Shown: positions 29,167 to 37,508, counted from the stretch's first letter. The stretch: 64,000 nt of DNA from Brevibacterium atlanticum (GCF_011617245.1 NZ_CP050152.1:1-64000), one strand, 5' to 3'. A program made the numbers and translations. Notes: a model not told the origin generated them from the letters alone.

Positions 29167-30411
29167 CGGGCGCTCCTGTACCGAGGCGTTCGCCCGATCC
29201 CGCGGTGAGCGTTCGACGCGAATCGCGGTCGCGGCGACGAGCAGTGCGGCGACGGTCAGCGCGATGGCGACGAGAACGGGGGCCCGGAAGCCGAATCCCG
29301 CGGCGATGACCCATCCGCCCAGTGCCGGCCCGACCGCATTGCCGACATTGAACGCCGAGGTATTCACGCTCGCAGCCAGGGTCGGGGCCTTCGTCGCGAT
29401 CTGGAAGACGCGTGCGTTCAGGGCGCCGGCGATCGAGAATCCGCTCGCGCCGACGAGGACGATGACGATGACCGCCGCCCATCCGGAACCCGCGACGGCC
29501 CACAGTGCTGCGAGGCAGAGCGCTAAGGCGACGAGGCTGCCGACGATGTTGCCGAAGATGTTCCTGTCTGCGAGCCGTCCGCCGCCGATGACTCCGATGA
29601 GGGCGCCGACGCCGAAGCCGGCGAGCACCCCCGGCACGAGCTCCTGAGGCAGACCTGCCACCTGCGTGAGCAGGGGCGAGAAGTAGGAGAACGACGCGAA
29701 GACCGCGGCCTGGAACAGTGCCGTCGTCGTCAGCGCCAGCCAGATCCTCGGGCCTGTGAAGGCGGCGATTTCGGCCCGCAGGAGCGTCGGGAGGTGCGGG
29801 GCCGCCTCGGCGTGTTCGTCGTTCGTCGTCCGAGTCGTCACGGCGATGAGGACTGAGGCCAGCGCGGTGACGACCGCGATCGCCCAGAAGGTGGCCCGCC
29901 AGCCGAACTGAGTGCCGATCCACGTGCCCATCGGCACGCCCACGAGGTTGGCGACGGTGAGGCCGCCGACGAGGCTGGCCAATGCGCGGCCATGCACCTC
30001 GACGGGAGCGATTCGGGTCGTGTGCACGGCCGCGACGGCCCAGAATCCGCCGCATGCGATGGCCGAGAGGACACGGCTGATCATGAGGATCGAATAGCTC
30101 GGGGCGAGGGCGGCGAGGATGTGGAGGGCGGAGAACGCGACGATCGTGATGATCATCGTCGCCCGGCGGGGGAGCGTGAGCGTGAGCAGGGCCATCGCGG
30201 GGGCACCGACGATCATGCCGACGGCGAAGCCGGTGATGAGCAGGCCGGCCTGCGGGATGGTGATGGCCAGATCCGTGCTGATCGGCTCGAGGATGCCGGC
30301 GATCATGAACTCACTGGTGCCGAGGCAGAAGACCACGGCGGCCAGGAGGTAGACCTGGGCCGGGACTCGAGGAGGGGACGCGGTCGTGGTGCTCGAGGCG
30401 TTCGCGCTCAT
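29137..30411 (-). CDS. MFS transporter, DHA1 Cmx/Bcr-like drug exporter
   Basis: A 424-residue twelve-helix MFS protein with the motif LGTSEFMIAGILEPI in helix 1 and RVLSAIACGGFWAVAA in helix 4, typical of the chloramphenicol/arabinose-efflux DHA1 branch. The start ATG overlaps the upstream TetR stop (ATGA), so regulator and exporter form one operon. The C-terminus overlaps the convergent GbsR-type gene. Substrate unknown. Confidence 0.87.
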   Translation of the reverse strand: MSANASSTTTASPPRVPAQVYLLAAVVFCLGTSEFMIAGILEPISTDLAITIPQAGLLITGFAVGMIVGAPAMALLTLTLPRRATMIITIVAFSALHILAALAPSYSILMISRVLSAIACGGFWAVAAVHTTRIAPVEVHGRALASLVGGLTVANLVGVPMGTWIGTQFGWRATFWAIAVVTALASVLIAVTTRTTNDEHAEAAPHLPTLLRAEIAAFTGPRIWLALTTTALFQAAVFASFSYFSPLLTQVAGLPQELVPGVLAGFGVGALIGVIGGGRLADRNIFGNIVGSLVALALCLAALWAVAGSGWAAVIVIVLVGASGFSIAGALNARVFQIATKAPTLAASVNTSAFNVGNAVGPALGGWVIAAGFGFRAPVLVAIALTVAALLVAATAIRVERSPRDRANASVQERPLPSTEAGCR

Positions 30412-31052
30412 GAGGGGATGCTGCCTTCCGTGGGCCGCGTCGGTTGTTCGGGCAGGGTCGCCGTACCCTGCGGGGTGCACAGACACGCGACGAAGGCCCG
30501 GGCCTGAGAGAGGACCTCGTCTTCGGGCATGACGCGGGCGGCGATCCGCAGTCCGGCGAGCACGCTGTAGATGAGGCGTGCGTGCACCAGCGGGTCGAGT
30601 TCGGACCGGATGTGTCCGGAGCGCTGACCCCGTTCGAGCAGCCTCCGATACGTGGTCAGCCAGGCTTCCCGGTCGGGATCGAGGATCGTGCACACGGCGT
30701 CGACCTCGCGGCCGAGTTCGGCCGCGGTGTTCGCCGAGAGGCACCCTGTGCGCTTCTCGTCCTCGCACTGCATCGCCAGCTGTCCGCCGAGGCGGTGGTA
30801 GAGGAGGACGGGCGCCGGCTCTTCGCTGCTGTCGAGTTCGGTGCGCACCGGGATGCCGGTGGCCGTGTAGTCGTGCAGGGCGCGGAGGAAGACGGCATCG
30901 AGGCTCTCGAAGGTGTTGTAGAAGCTCGAGCGTCCGATGCCGGCGCGTTCGCAGACGAGTCCGACGTCTGTCCCGGCATAGCCGTGCTCGCTGAACACGG
31001 CGATCGCGGCGTCGATCACCGCCTGCTCGTCGAAGCTCTTCTTCCTGCCCAT
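30408..31052 (-). CDS. TetR-family regulator of the MFS exporter
   Basis: A 214-residue protein with a TetR N-terminus: DAAIAVFSEHGYAGTDVGLV and the recognition segment GIGRSSFYNTFESLDAVFL. It is the first gene of a two-gene operon with the DHA1 exporter (four-base overlap), and an inverted repeat just upstream is its likely operator. The ligand domain carries several Cys (CEDEKRTGC, ACLC), which may matter for sensing. Confidence 0.9.
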   Translation of the reverse strand: MGRKKSFDEQAVIDAAIAVFSEHGYAGTDVGLVCERAGIGRSSFYNTFESLDAVFLRALHDYTATGIPVRTELDSSEEPAPVLLYHRLGGQLAMQCEDEKRTGCLSANTAAELGREVDAVCTILDPDREAWLTTYRRLLERGQRSGHIRSELDPLVHARLIYSVLAGLRIAARVMPEDEVLSQARAFVACLCTPQGTATLPEQPTRPTEGSIPS

Positions 31053-31072
31053 GGTGTGAGCCTAGATTATTT

Positions 31073-31088
31073 TGGACAGTTCTGTCCA
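31073..31088. promoter_or_regulatory. Candidate TetR operator
   Basis: TGGACAG at 31073-31079 and CTGTCCA at 31082-31088 form an exact inverted repeat with a two-base spacer, 20 bases upstream of the minus-strand TetR start. Confidence 0.65.
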
Positions 31089-31149
31089 GTATTGGGATAT
31101 GGCCGAGGCCGTCGTCGCGTAGTGGACCGGGTGGAATAGTGCCTGCGCC

Positions 31150-31494
31150 TCAGCCGAGGATGCAGAATTCGTTGCCTTCGGGGTCCGCGAGGACGACCCA
31201 CGGTTCGTCACCGGTCTGACCCACATCGACACGACGAGCTCCGAGATCGAGGAGGCGGGCCACCTCGGCGGCCTGATCATCGGGACGGAGATCGAGGTGG
31301 AGACGATTCTTCACGACCTTCTCCTCCCGATCGATGCCGACGATGATGCCCGGCAGTCGATCGGGCGACTGACGGATCTCGATCTCCGTCTCGTTCTCGT
31401 CGACGATGATCCAGCCGAGGGCCCCGGCCCACCAGCGGCCGAGCGTGAAGGGATCGGGCGAATCGATGACGATCTGTTCCCAAGTCAGTGACAT
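31150..31494 (-). CDS. VOC/glyoxalase-like domain protein
   Basis: A 114-residue single-domain protein of the vicinal oxygen chelate superfamily. Paired beta-alpha-beta modules are visible: IVIDSPDPFTLGRWWAGALGW and LHLDLRPDD, ending in WVVLADPEGNEFCIL. The His and Glu at typical metal positions (HLDL, GNEF) are present, yet such proteins may be enzymes or drug-binding resistance proteins. It is 29 bases downstream of the NTF2-like gene on the same strand. Confidence 0.82.
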   Translation of the reverse strand: MSLTWEQIVIDSPDPFTLGRWWAGALGWIIVDENETEIEIRQSPDRLPGIIVGIDREEKVVKNRLHLDLRPDDQAAEVARLLDLGARRVDVGQTGDEPWVVLADPEGNEFCILG

Positions 31495-31523
31495 GTAGTC
31501 AGCGTAGGCCAGGGTGGCCTGAC

Positions 31524-31853
31524 TCAGCCCTCGCGAATGGTCATCCTGGTGATCTGGTCACCGTCGAGGTCGAAGGCGAACGAGGAGCGGCCATTGGCAT
31601 GAGTCGAAGCCCAATCGCCGATCACTGTGATGTGATCGTCCTCAATGGTCACCTCTTCCGGAGAGATGGTGCCGGTCGCGCCGATGAACTCCACGTCACT
31701 CCAGCTCTTGATGGCGTCGCGACCGACGAATTCGCGGCCCCAGTCGTCGACGACGCCCTCGGGTGCGAAGGAGTCGAGGAAGCCCTGCTCGTCATGGGCG
31801 TTGACGATGTCGATGAAGGTCGCGATGGTCGTCGGTATCTGCGGTTCTGTCAT
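31524..31853 (-). CDS. SnoaL/NTF2-like small protein
   Basis: A 109-residue protein with the NTF2-like cone fold pattern: FIDIVNAHDEQGFLDSFAPE, then VVDDWGREFVGRDAIKSW, and a final strand pair ending in ITRMTIREG. Members act as small isomerases, hydrolases or binding proteins; no function can be assigned. ATG at 31853 has AGGAG upstream. It lies between an SDR and a VOC gene, all on the minus strand, forming a probable operon controlled by the divergent TetR gene. Confidence 0.8.
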   Translation of the reverse strand: MTEPQIPTTIATFIDIVNAHDEQGFLDSFAPEGVVDDWGREFVGRDAIKSWSDVEFIGATGTISPEEVTIEDDHITVIGDWASTHANGRSSFAFDLDGDQITRMTIREG

Positions 31854-31948
31854 GATGACTCCTGATTCTCTGTGTCGGATGCGGATTCCGTGCCCGGATT
31901 TCGTGCCCGGCGTCTGCGCGAATCGCGGCGCCTTTCGGCCGGAAGGTC

Positions 31949-32704
31949 TCAGCGGGTGGTGTATCCACCGTTGGCGAAGATCGTCTGACCGGTGATCCAC
32001 CACCCCTCGGTGGCGAGGAAGCGGACGATCGGTGCGATGTCTTCGATCTGAGTGAGCTGGTTGCCCAGCGCCTGAGACTTGTGGTACTCCACGCGCTCCG
32101 GGGTCTCCTGGCCGTAGAAGAACGGTGTATCCATCGGTCCTGGTGCGATGGCGGTGACCGAGATGCCGCGCTCGCCGAATTCCTTGGCTGCAGCGCGGGT
32201 GAAGTGTTCGACGGGGCTCTTGCCTCCGGCGTAGGTCGAATAGCCGTCGGTGAAGGCGGCGAGCAGTGCGGTGACGATGGTGATGATCTTGCCGCTGTCG
32301 CTCAGGTGCCTGCCGGCTTCCTTGATGAAGAAGTAGGCGGCCTTCGAGTTGATGTCGAACATCGAATCGTACTCGGCCTCGCTGGTGTCGACGATCGGCT
32401 TGCGCAGCACCTTCCCTACCGTGTTCACTGCGATGTCGATCGGTCCCAGAGCCGCCTCGGCGTCGGTGAAGAGCTGTTCGACCGCGGCCGCCCGGGTGAG
32501 ATCTCCACTGAGCAGGACGCCGTTGACACCCTGGTCCTCGACTGCGGCGAGGGTGGCCTCGGCATCCGGGCGGGACGATTCGGAGTTGTAGTGGATGGCG
32601 ACATTCGCTCCGGCTTCGGCGGATTGGACAGCGATGAGCCCGCCGAGGTTCTTTCCGCCGCCGGCGATGAGGACGTTCTTGCCTCGGAGTGTGCGTTCGG
32701 TCAT
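31949..32704 (-). CDS. SDR-family oxidoreductase
   Basis: A 251-residue short-chain dehydrogenase. The cofactor loop is variant (AGGGKNLGG), the NAG-equivalent reads VNTVGKV, and the catalytic pair is YAGGK. The end GWWITGQTIFANGGYTTR is typical. AAGGAG lies upstream of the ATG. It starts the minus-strand operon with NTF2-like and VOC genes and is divergent from a TetR gene, with an inverted repeat between. Confidence 0.87.
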   Translation of the reverse strand: MTERTLRGKNVLIAGGGKNLGGLIAVQSAEAGANVAIHYNSESSRPDAEATLAAVEDQGVNGVLLSGDLTRAAAVEQLFTDAEAALGPIDIAVNTVGKVLRKPIVDTSEAEYDSMFDINSKAAYFFIKEAGRHLSDSGKIITIVTALLAAFTDGYSTYAGGKSPVEHFTRAAAKEFGERGISVTAIAPGPMDTPFFYGQETPERVEYHKSQALGNQLTQIEDIAPIVRFLATEGWWITGQTIFANGGYTTR

Positions 32705-32723
32705 GATCGCTCCTTACGTATCG

Positions 32724-32745
32724 TTGCTATATGTACGTATAGCAA
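32724..32745. promoter_or_regulatory. Candidate TetR operator (divergent SDR/TetR promoter)
   Basis: TTGCTATA at 32724-32731 and TATAGCAA at 32738-32745 are exact inverted copies with a six-base spacer, between the SDR ribosome binding site and the TetR start. Confidence 0.65.
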
Positions 32746-32767
32746 CAGTACACGATAATATAGCGGT

Positions 32768-33481
32768 ATGACAGAATCCCCGACCGTTGATACACGGACT
32801 CGGCTGCTCAACGCGGCAGCCGACCTCATCGCAGAGTCTCCGGGGGAGGATTTCTCGCTGCGTGCGGTGTGTGATCTCGTCGGGGTGAAGATGCCGACTC
32901 TCTACCATTTCTTCGGCAGCAAGCAGGGTCTCATCGATGCGGTGATCACCCGCGGATTCGATATGTATCTCGGTGAGAAATCAGCCATGGAATCGAGCGA
33001 GGATCCGATCCATGACCTCCGCAGAGGCTGGGATGCCCACGTGGAATTCGGACTGCGTAACCCCGGCTTCTACACTCTGATGTACGGCAAGGTCCGACCA
33101 GGGCACTCTCCTGCCGATCAGTCTCGCCCGAGCGAGATCCTCAGGGCTCTCACTGCCGAGGCGGCCGCTCAGGGACGATTGGTCGTCGACTCACGACAGG
33201 CCGCAGCCCACATCCTCGCGACGAATGTGGGACTCACGCTCCGTCTGATCGTCCTCGGCCATGACGATCAGGAGCTCTCGGCCGAGATCCGTGAGGGCGT
33301 GCTCGCCTCGATCACAGGTACCTCGGTGGGGGAGTCGAAGGAGGAGAGGCTCGGCCATTCGGTCATCGAATATGCGGTCGCCCACCCCGAGGTCCTCGGA
33401 GCCGCGGAGACCCAGCTGCTCGTTCAGTGGACCCGACGCCTCAGCGAGCATGCCGAAGGATCAGACAGGACCACCCGCTAG
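32768..33481 (+). CDS. TetR-family transcriptional regulator
   Basis: A 237-residue regulator. The helix-turn-helix is seen in LLNAAADLIAESPGEDFSLR and the recognition helix in VGVKMPTLYHFFGSKQGLID. It is divergent from an SDR-led operon, and the inverted repeat between them sits where repression of both would occur. Confidence 0.9.
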   Translation: MTESPTVDTRTRLLNAAADLIAESPGEDFSLRAVCDLVGVKMPTLYHFFGSKQGLIDAVITRGFDMYLGEKSAMESSEDPIHDLRRGWDAHVEFGLRNPGFYTLMYGKVRPGHSPADQSRPSEILRALTAEAAAQGRLVVDSRQAAAHILATNVGLTLRLIVLGHDDQELSAEIREGVLASITGTSVGESKEERLGHSVIEYAVAHPEVLGAAETQLLVQWTRRLSEHAEGSDRTTR

Positions 33482-33564
33482 GCCGCAGAATTCGGTCTCT
33501 CAGCCCGTGACATCGCCGAGGTGGTGGTGGACTTCGGCCCAGTCCTTCGTGTCGGGTTCGACCC

Positions 33565-33606
33565 GGCTCATCCGTGCCTCCCGCTGGCTCATCCGTGCCT
33601 CCCGCT
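33565..33606. repeat. Tandem 21-base duplication at the end of the DUF488 gene
   Basis: Two exact adjacent 21-base copies (33565-33585 and 33586-33606) cover the last codons and stop of the minus-strand DUF488 gene. Read in the gene direction, the stop lies inside the first copy met; the second copy repeats the end just past it. Confidence 0.85.
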
Positions 33607-33969
33607 GTCGAGGGTCTTCTTGAGGACCGCCGCTTGGCTGATGTCGTCGCGCTTCGAGGCCGTGAGCAGGGTGAGCGTGCCCTTCTCGGCGATGTCCTTG
33701 AGTCGGTCGAGCGCCTCGGTGCGGGTGTCGTCCTTGAGCTCTTCGCGGTAGCGCCGGGCGAACTCGTCGTACCTTTCGGGGTCGTGCCCGTACCACCGGC
33801 GCAGCTCGGTCGAAGGCGCCACGTCCTTGAGCCACTCGTCGAGGTGGGCGTGCTCCTTGCTCACTCCCCGTGGCCAGACCCGATCGACGAGCACGCGGGT
33901 GCCGTCTGATGCTTCGCGGTCATCGTAGACGCGGCGCACCCGGATCCGTGGATAGTCCGAGGTGGTCAT
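33589..33969 (-). CDS. DUF488 family protein
   Basis: A 126-residue protein with the full DUF488 pattern: RVRRVYDDREASDGTRVLVD, RVWPRGVSKEHAHLDEWLKD, PSTELRRWYGHDPERYDEF, and LTLLTASKRD. Function of the family is unknown; a nucleic-acid or redox role has been suggested but not shown. The 3-prime end is duplicated (21-base tandem repeat). It stands alone, convergent with the TetR gene. Confidence 0.9.
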   Translation of the reverse strand: MTTSDYPRIRVRRVYDDREASDGTRVLVDRVWPRGVSKEHAHLDEWLKDVAPSTELRRWYGHDPERYDEFARRYREELKDDTRTEALDRLKDIAEKGTLTLLTASKRDDISQAAVLKKTLDSGRHG

Positions 33970-34130
33970 GGTCGTTCACTCCCTCCGCTCGCTTGTTCCC
34001 AGTGTAGGACGCGGGGCGGAGTCGCTCCTTGCCTTCGCGTCACACCCCGAGCGTATAGTGGGCATCCCAAGCACGATGACGCGGTCTGCGGTGGGCCGAA
34101 GGCGAATCTGCAACTCGAGGAGATGATGCA

Positions 34131-35354
34131 GTGACTGTCCAGAGCGAGGCGTTTCCCAACGGTGCGAACCCCCAGCATGTGCTCGGTCCGCCGGCCCCCT
34201 CGGCGATCTTCCTCGTCCTTACGGTTCGTCCCGGTGCGGAGGAGACGGCGAAGGACTTCCTCGGCGATATCGCAGGGATCGTCCGGTCGGTCGGATTCCG
34301 GGCACGGGAGGACCACCTCAGCTGTGTGACCGGCATCGGCGCCGAACTCTGGGATCGGATGTTCCACGCCCCTCGACCGGCGCAGCTCCACCCCTTCATC
34401 GAACAGCGCGGAGACGTGCACATCGCCCCATCGACCCCCGGTGATCTGCTGTTCCACATCCGTGCCCGGCGGCAGGACCTGTGCTTCGAACTCGCCAGAC
34501 AGCTCATCGCCTCCTTGGGCGACGCGGTCGCCGTCGTCGACGAGGTGCACGGATTCCGGTACTTCGACGAGCGCGACATCATGGGCTTCGTCGACGGCAC
34601 CGAGAACCCCGAGGACCAGGAGGCCGTGGACTCGGTCTTCCTCGGCCCCGAGGGCGAGGAGTTCGAGGGCAGCACCTACGTCATCGTCCAGAAGTACACG
34701 CATGATCTGTCCGCATGGGAGGCTCTGCCCGTCGAGGAGCAGGAGGCCGCCTTCGGTCGGCACAAACTCTCCGACATGGAGTTCCCCGACGAGGACAAGG
34801 CTCCGAATTCGCATCTCACGCTCAACTCCGTGGAGAGCCCCGACGGCACGGAACACAAGATCGTGCGGGACAATATGGTCTTCGGCTCCGTCGAGTCCGG
34901 CGAGTTCGGCACCTATTTCATCGGGTACGCGGCTGACGTCTCGGTGACCGAGCAGATGCTCGAGAACATGTTCATCGGCAAACCGCGGGGGACCCACGAC
35001 CGGATCCTCGACTTCTCCACAGCGGAGACCGGAGGCCTGTTCTTCGTCCCGACTCAGGACTTCCTCGATGATCCCGACGGCCAAGTGACTGCGGCGGATG
35101 CAGCCGTGACCGGCGATGCCGGTCCCGAAGTTGCGGGCGTCGCCGCACCGGGCGGGCCGGCAGCGGTCGATCTTGACGACGATCCCGACAGGGGTGCCGG
35201 GGACGGTGGCGATCCGGTTGGAGGGACAGCCTCGGCGGGGGAGGCAGCCTCGGCGGGGGAGGCAGCCGCGGCGGGGGACGAGCCAAGCACTGACGAACGA
35301 CAAGCGGACGATGGCAGCCTTGGAATCGGCAGCCTGAGAAGGAGAAGACAGTGA
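34131..35354 (+). CDS. dyp: DyP-type heme peroxidase, encapsulin cargo
   Basis: A 407-residue dye-decolorizing peroxidase. The catalytic Asp is in GFVDGTENP (Asp about 155), the proximal heme His is in APNSHLTLN (His about 228), and the distal Arg is in HKIVRDNMVFG. The enzyme domain ends near residue 310. After it comes a flexible Ala/Gly/Asp-rich linker with three AASAGE-type repeats, and the final residues SLGIGSLRRRR match the encapsulin targeting peptide, so the peroxidase is packed in the shell encoded next. The stop overlaps the encapsulin start (GTGA). No signal peptide is present, in keeping with cytoplasmic nanocompartments. The linker is longer than in many cargo proteins. Confidence 0.95.
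   Translation: MTVQSEAFPNGANPQHVLGPPAPSAIFLVLTVRPGAEETAKDFLGDIAGIVRSVGFRAREDHLSCVTGIGAELWDRMFHAPRPAQLHPFIEQRGDVHIAPSTPGDLLFHIRARRQDLCFELARQLIASLGDAVAVVDEVHGFRYFDERDIMGFVDGTENPEDQEAVDSVFLGPEGEEFEGSTYVIVQKYTHDLSAWEALPVEEQEAAFGRHKLSDMEFPDEDKAPNSHLTLNSVESPDGTEHKIVRDNMVFGSVESGEFGTYFIGYAADVSVTEQMLENMFIGKPRGTHDRILDFSTAETGGLFFVPTQDFLDDPDGQVTAADAAVTGDAGPEVAGVAAPGGPAAVDLDDDPDRGAGDGGDPVGGTASAGEAASAGEAAAAGDEPSTDERQADDGSLGIGSLRRRRQ
35227..35280. repeat. 18-base tandem repeat encoding the DyP linker
   Basis: Three consecutive 18-base units (35227-35244, 35245-35262, 35263-35280; the third has two mismatches) encode the AASAGE repeats of the peroxidase linker. Copy number is likely to vary between strains by slippage. 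Confidence 0.85.
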
Positions 35355-36151
35355 ACAACCTCTATCGCGACCTCGCTCCCATCACCGGCCCTGCCTGGGC
35401 GGAGATCGAGGAGGAGGCCAGGCGCACCTTCAAGCGCAATATCGCCGGTCGTCGCGTCGTCGATGTCGAGGGGCCGACGGGCTTCGAGACCTCCTCGGTG
35501 ACGACCGGACACATCCGCGACGTCCAGTCCCACTCCTCGGGGCTGAACATCCGGCAGCGCATCGTCCAGGAGTTCGTCGAGCTGCGAGCCCCATTCACGG
35601 TGACACGCCAGGCCATCGACGATGTCGCCCGCGGCTCGGGTGATTCGGACTGGCAGCCGGTCAAGGACGCGGCCACGACCATCGCCCTGGCCGAGGACCG
35701 GGCGATCCTCCACGGTCTCGATTCGGCGGGCATCGGCGGCATCGTCCCGAACTCTTCGAACGCCGCCGTCGCGCTCCCCGACGCCGTCGAGGACTACGCG
35801 GACGCGGTGGCCCAAGCCCTCTCGAGCCTGCGCACGGCCGGAGTCGACGGGCCCTACAGCCTGCTGCTGTCCTCGGATGAGTACACGAAGGTCTCCGAAT
35901 CGACCGACCACGGATTCCCGATCCGCGATCACCTCTCCCGCCAGCTCGGCGCCGGCGAGATCGTCTGGGCTCCGGCCCTCGAAGGTGCCCTGCTCGTGTC
36001 CACCCGCGGCGGTGACTACGAACTCCACCTCGGCCAGGACCTGTCCATCGGCTACCTCGGCCACGACCGTGAGACCGTCGACCTCTACCTGCAGGAGACG
36101 TTCGGATTCCTCGCACTGACCGACGAGTCCAGCGTGCCGCTGCATTCCTGA
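35351..36151 (+). CDS. enc: Encapsulin family 1 shell protein (linocin M18-like)
   Basis: A 266-residue HK97-fold protein that self-assembles into a 60-subunit nanocompartment. The N-terminus NNLYRDLAPITGPAWAEIEE, GRRVVDVEGPTGFE, and EDRAILHGLDSAGIGGI are hallmark encapsulin segments, and the length is exactly that of family 1 shells. It was first isolated from Brevibacterium linens as the bacteriocin-like linocin M18. The GTG start overlaps the dyp stop, giving coupled synthesis of shell and cargo. Confidence 0.96.
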   Translation: MNNLYRDLAPITGPAWAEIEEEARRTFKRNIAGRRVVDVEGPTGFETSSVTTGHIRDVQSHSSGLNIRQRIVQEFVELRAPFTVTRQAIDDVARGSGDSDWQPVKDAATTIALAEDRAILHGLDSAGIGGIVPNSSNAAVALPDAVEDYADAVAQALSSLRTAGVDGPYSLLLSSDEYTKVSESTDHGFPIRDHLSRQLGAGEIVWAPALEGALLVSTRGGDYELHLGQDLSIGYLGHDRETVDLYLQETFGFLALTDESSVPLHS

Positions 36152-36180
36152 TAGACCTGCTGCCAGCGCGTCGGCCCTAA

Positions 36181-36231
36181 GTGGGCGAAATGGTCGGGGC
36201 TGCCGCGGGATTTTCCGACCATTTCGCCCAC
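36181..36231. repeat. Palindromic intergenic element, copy 1
   Basis: GTGGGCGAAATGGTCGG (36181-36197) and its exact complement (36215-36231) enclose a 17-base loop. The same arms recur at 37321 and 43603. This copy lies 29 bases after the encapsulin stop and may terminate its transcript. Confidence 0.85.
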
Positions 36232-36270
36232 CCAAGGACGGCCTCCTCTGCTCTGACTCGAACGCCTTTT

Positions 36271-36299
36271 CCTGTGGATGACGAAACCCTGTCCACAGG
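36271..36299. promoter_or_regulatory. Inverted pair of DnaA-box-like 9-mers
   Basis: CCTGTGGA (36271-36278) and TCCACAGG (36292-36299) are exact complements. Each half carries a DnaA box with one mismatch (TGTGGATGA at 36273-36281, CTGTCCACA at 36289-36297). It lies about 50 bases upstream of the nuclease-like gene. Confidence 0.45.
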
Positions 36300-36349
36300 C
36301 AGATTTCTGGGTCTCCCTTTCTCACTGAGAGTGCGTCAGCATTGCACGC

Positions 36350-37279
36350 ATGTACAACAGTCGAACGTGGGAGAAGCGTGACTATCCGCGCCTGTTTCGA
36401 GTAGGGGAAGCCGAAGCGATGGGCATCTCACGGCATCACATGCTGAATGAGAAGCGGTGCCCAGTCGTCATGCCCGGTGTCCGAATGGATCACAATTCCC
36501 CAGAGTCTCTTCGCACCCCGAAATGGGCCGATGACAAATGGATCTGGGACTCTCTGAGACTGCGCGCGGCCGTCCTCAAATTTCCTAACGTCTTTGCCGA
36601 CGGTGCCACTGCCGCCCGGATCTTCGGTTGGCCGTTGCCGTTGAGATGGATGAACGACCACCTGTACCTATGTACCACTGACAGAAACCTCAAGATCCGG
36701 GTGCCGAAGGTGTCTTTGCGCCGTACGCAGCACTTCATGCCCGCCGGCTGGCTCGACCTGCCTGTTCTCAGTCCGCCGGAAGTCCTCATTCGGCTTGCAG
36801 CACACCTCGATTTGAACGACCTTGTCAAGGCCGGGGACGCGGGAATCGGCAACTGGCATGGACCGCCGCAGATGACTGTCGGCGAACTGACCGCGGCTCT
36901 GCAACGGCATATTCGGGTGAAAGGGAGGCAGAAGCTGCTCGACGCTCTTCGGTTGATCCGTCCTGGCGTGGATTCGCCTCAGGAGACCGGTCTTCGGCTC
37001 TGGACCATTCAAGTAGGACTGCCCGAGCCGACGGTTCATCCTCAGATCGAAACCTACACTGCGAGGGGAATCATCGAGCCGGATCTGGGATATGAGGAAG
37101 CAAAACTCGCCCTCGAGTACGAGGGTGACCTGCATCGCGAGTCGGCGAAACAGTGGACACGCGACATTGAGCGTGATGAAGCGCTGGTCGATGCCGGCTG
37201 GACCGTGTTGAAGGTGACACGTAAGACCGACTACAGACTATTGGAAGCGAAGATCCGGCGAAAGTTGGGGTTGCAGTGA
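36350..37279 (+). CDS. AbiEi-like / DUF559-type nuclease-fold protein
   Basis: A 309-residue protein of the kind annotated in actinobacteria as type IV antitoxin-like or DUF559. The N-terminus (RLFRVGEAEAMGISRHHM, then MPGVRMDHN) resembles the winged-helix domain of AbiEi proteins. The C-terminus has a PD-(D/E)XK-like pattern: EPDLGYEEAKLALEYEGDLH, then RDIERDEALVDAGWTVLKVT, with Asp, Glu and Lys/His in catalytic-like order. No partner toxin gene is adjacent. By eye its GC content is clearly lower than its neighbours, and it lies between two copies of a palindromic element, both signs of transfer. No ribosome binding site is evident at this ATG. Defence or DNA repair roles are guesses. Confidence 0.75.
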   Translation: MYNSRTWEKRDYPRLFRVGEAEAMGISRHHMLNEKRCPVVMPGVRMDHNSPESLRTPKWADDKWIWDSLRLRAAVLKFPNVFADGATAARIFGWPLPLRWMNDHLYLCTTDRNLKIRVPKVSLRRTQHFMPAGWLDLPVLSPPEVLIRLAAHLDLNDLVKAGDAGIGNWHGPPQMTVGELTAALQRHIRVKGRQKLLDALRLIRPGVDSPQETGLRLWTIQVGLPEPTVHPQIETYTARGIIEPDLGYEEAKLALEYEGDLHRESAKQWTRDIERDEALVDAGWTVLKVTRKTDYRLLEAKIRRKLGLQ

Positions 37280-37320
37280 GCGCTCGCCGCCGGCTGTGCC
37301 CGGAACCTGCGGGTTTAGGA

Positions 37321-37368
37321 GGGCGAAATGGTCCACTCCGACCGCTAAATTTTCCGACCATTTCGCCC
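37321..37368. repeat. Palindromic intergenic element, copy 2
   Basis: GGGCGAAATGGTC (37321-37333) pairs with GACCATTTCGCCC (37356-37368). The right half continues as CAC like the other copies, while the left half has diverged (GAGGGCG instead of GTGGGCG). It lies between convergent genes. Confidence 0.85.
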
Positions 37369-37454
37369 ACCTAGCAGCGGTGATGCGAGGGAGTGCCTGG
37401 AGCAACCTCAGGAGCAACCGCGAACATCAACTGGAACGCATGCGAGCCCCGCTC

Positions 37455-37492
37455 TTCTGAGGGCACCGATCCGTTCTGAGGGCATCGATCCG
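37455..37492. repeat. Tandem 19-base repeat
   Basis: Two adjacent 19-base units (37455-37473 and 37474-37492) begin with TTCTGAGGGCA and differ at one base. They lie just beyond the stop of the minus-strand TetR gene in a region with no gene. Confidence 0.75.
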
Positions 37493-37508
37493 TCCGAACC
37501 GTGGGTGG

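Noticed and set aside
35351..36151. Encapsulin gene read as a bacteriocin (linocin M18)
   Set aside because: The old bacteriocin name is historical; the fold and DyP targeting peptide show a nanocompartment shell.
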